A DNA stretch of 64,000 nt from Gammaproteobacteria bacterium (GTDB taxonomy: Bacteria > Pseudomonadota > Gammaproteobacteria > Pseudomonadales > Pseudomonadaceae): positions 1 through 64,000 of the forward strand of contig JAAYFI010000024.1 in the NCBI GenBank assembly GCA_012728315.1. The letters run 5' to 3'. The notes beneath the pieces were generated by a model. The model was not told where the DNA came from, did not search any database, and was given only the letters and a program-made list of their open reading frames with translations. Below are positions 62,735 to 64,000 of this stretch, in pieces; positions within the stretch are counted from its first letter, which is position 1, and the number at the start of each line of letters is the position of its first letter. The position numbers were made by a program, and so were the translations under genes.

Positions 62735-64000
62735 ATGTCTACCGCTACTCGCTACCAACGTGTTACCGCTGAATGGCGCGCTCTCCTGAAGCTGGCTGTG
62801 CCTATTATTATTGGACAACTGGCTAATACCGCGATGGGCTTTGTCGACACAGTTATGGCCGGGCGCGTCAGCCCAAACGATTTGGCGGCAGTGGCCTTAG
62901 GTAACTCTGTTTGGGTGCCTATTTTCTTATTAATGAGCGGCATCCTGTTAGCCACCACAGCCAAGGTCTCACATGCTTTTGGTCGTGGCGCTGAATTGGA
63001 AATGGGCTATTTGGTGCGCCAAGCTTTATGGCTGGGCTGTGCTTTAGGCTGCGCTCTTGGCGTGCTGCTGTGGAATGCACAGCCATTGATGGAGCTGATG
63101 GGGGTTGATCCCATTCTAATTAAGCCAGCGATGGGCTATCTGCGCGCTGTGGCCTGTGGTTTCCCTGCTGTTGCACTGTATCTGGTGTTTCGTTGTTACA
63201 GCGATGCTCTAGGCCATACTCGCCCAAGCATGGTGATTGGCATTTTAGGCTTATTACTCAACATTCCATTGAACTATATCTTTATCAATGGCCATCTTGG
63301 TATACCCGCCATGGGCGGTGTCGGCTGCGGCTGGGCGACTGCTTTGGTCATGCTATTTATGATGATTGCCATGTTTATCTGGGTGCGCTGGGCACCTTAC
63401 TACACATCCAGTCAAATTTTCGTGCGCTTTCAGTGGCCGCAATGGTCAGCACAAAAAAGCCTACTGGCACTGGGTTTGCCCATTGGGGTTTCCATCTTCG
63501 CTGAAGCCAGCTTGTTTTCGTTGATTGCTTTATTAATTGGTGGCTTGGGGGCCAATGTGGTCGCCGGTCATCAAATTGCCCTGAACTTTAGCGCCTTAGT
63601 CTTTATGGTGCCGTATTCATTAGCGATGGCAACCACCGTGCGTGTCGGCCAAGCGTTGGGCGCTAAGCGTCCACGTGATGCACGTTTCTCTGCCGGAGTC
63701 GCCATGGCTACGGGTCTATTGTGCGCCTGCGTTTCAGCCACTTACATGTTTTTACTGCGCGAACATATTGCTGGCATCTATACCACAGACACTGCGGTGT
63801 TAGCCGTGGCCACGTCCTTGATTATTTACTCAGCGATTTTTCAATTCTCGGATGCCATCCAAGTCACCGCAGCCGGCGCGTTACGGGGCTATCAAGACAC
63901 CCGCATCACCATGCTCATCACCTTGTTTTCATACTGGGCCGTAGGTTTACCGGTTGGCTATATGCTGGGGTTGACCGATGCACTGGGTAGCGCCCAAGGC
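62735..64000 (+). CDS. norM: MATE-family multidrug efflux pump (NorM/PmpM type), cut by the window edge
   Basis: 422 codons are present with no stop before the right edge; the full protein is about 460 residues. The start MSTATRYQRVTAEWRALLKL has GGA about 10 bases ahead. At least ten membrane segments are visible; IIGQLANTAMGFVDTVMAGR and ALPIGVSIFAEASLFS-like LGLPIGVSIFAEASL are NorM marks. It probably exports cationic drugs with proton or sodium. In P. aeruginosa the homolog is PmpM. Confidence 0.92.
   Translation, partial: MSTATRYQRVTAEWRALLKLAVPIIIGQLANTAMGFVDTVMAGRVSPNDLAAVALGNSVWVPIFLLMSGILLATTAKVSHAFGRGAELEMGYLVRQALWLGCALGCALGVLLWNAQPLMELMGVDPILIKPAMGYLRAVACGFPAVALYLVFRCYSDALGHTRPSMVIGILGLLLNIPLNYIFINGHLGIPAMGGVGCGWATALVMLFMMIAMFIWVRWAPYYTSSQIFVRFQWPQWSAQKSLLALGLPIGVSIFAEASLFSLIALLIGGLGANVVAGHQIALNFSALVFMVPYSLAMATTVRVGQALGAKRPRDARFSAGVAMATGLLCACVSATYMFLLREHIAGIYTTDTAVLAVATSLIIYSAIFQFSDAIQVTAAGALRGYQDTRITMLITLFSYWAVGLPVGYMLGLTDALGSAQG

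Overview
The window comes from a member of the Pseudomonadaceae. Almost every gene has a close Pseudomonas counterpart and several blocks keep Pseudomonas gene order: rraA-cmaX-crfX-cmpX-sigX-oprF; ispF-truD-surE-pcm-nlpD-rpoS; adhC-fghA; dnaE-accA-tilS-pyrG-kdsA-eno-ftsB-ispD; bepA/tusA/bcp/gcvR/dapA/bamC/purC. By eye the base composition is near 48-50% GC, low for classical Pseudomonas. This suits a small-genome, low-GC lineage of the family such as Thiopseudomonas or Denitrificimonas; I cannot name the species. The content is chromosomal core. I see no rRNA, tRNA, CRISPR array, phage or insertion sequence.

Layout. 1-6700: start of fadB (leaving the window on the left), a secreted helical protein, a universal stress protein, a Cys-containing conserved protein, ABC-F protein Uup and lytic transglycosylase Slt. 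6700-7200: decayed coding DNA, including a likely remnant of cti (fatty acid cis/trans isomerase). 7300-13400: sulfur and methionine genes (metH, cysI, a DUF934 partner). 13500-20000: envelope and sigma-factor block on the minus strand (oprF, sigX, cmpX, crfX, cmaX, rraA, rpoS, nlpD). 20000-29000: DUF368, pcm, surE, truD and ispF in a tightly overlapping operon, then formaldehyde detoxification (fghA, adhC), a cNMP-binding/rhodanese fusion and a coiled-coil protein. 29000-40100: ispD, ftsB, eno, kdsA, pyrG, tilS, accA, dnaE. 40300-48000: purC, bamC, dapA, divergent gcvR and bcp, tusA, bepA, HerA-like ATPase. 48000-51600: a small protein, purU, mvaT, sbcB. 51850-58700: six-gene operon RDD / SpoIIM-like / DUF4129 / DUF4350 / MoxR / DUF58. 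58900-64000: tandem universal stress protein, pykA, pdxB and the start of a MATE exporter, cut by the right edge.

The points most worth a second look are: (1) the uncharacterised MoxR-DUF58-DUF4129-DUF4350-SpoIIM-RDD operon, which has no von Willebrand-type gene beside it; (2) a purC of the long (~290 aa) type in the place where Pseudomonas has the short type; (3) the decayed cti next to metH, its usual neighbour in Pseudomonas; (4) two related ~87-bp palindromic intergenic repeats 11 kb apart; (5) a two-cNMP-domain/rhodanese fusion next to a coiled-coil protein with a Cys/His tail, standing where Pseudomonas aeruginosa has the regulator of adhC-fghA; and (6) an rpoS with substitutions in the otherwise nearly invariant region 2.4/3.0.
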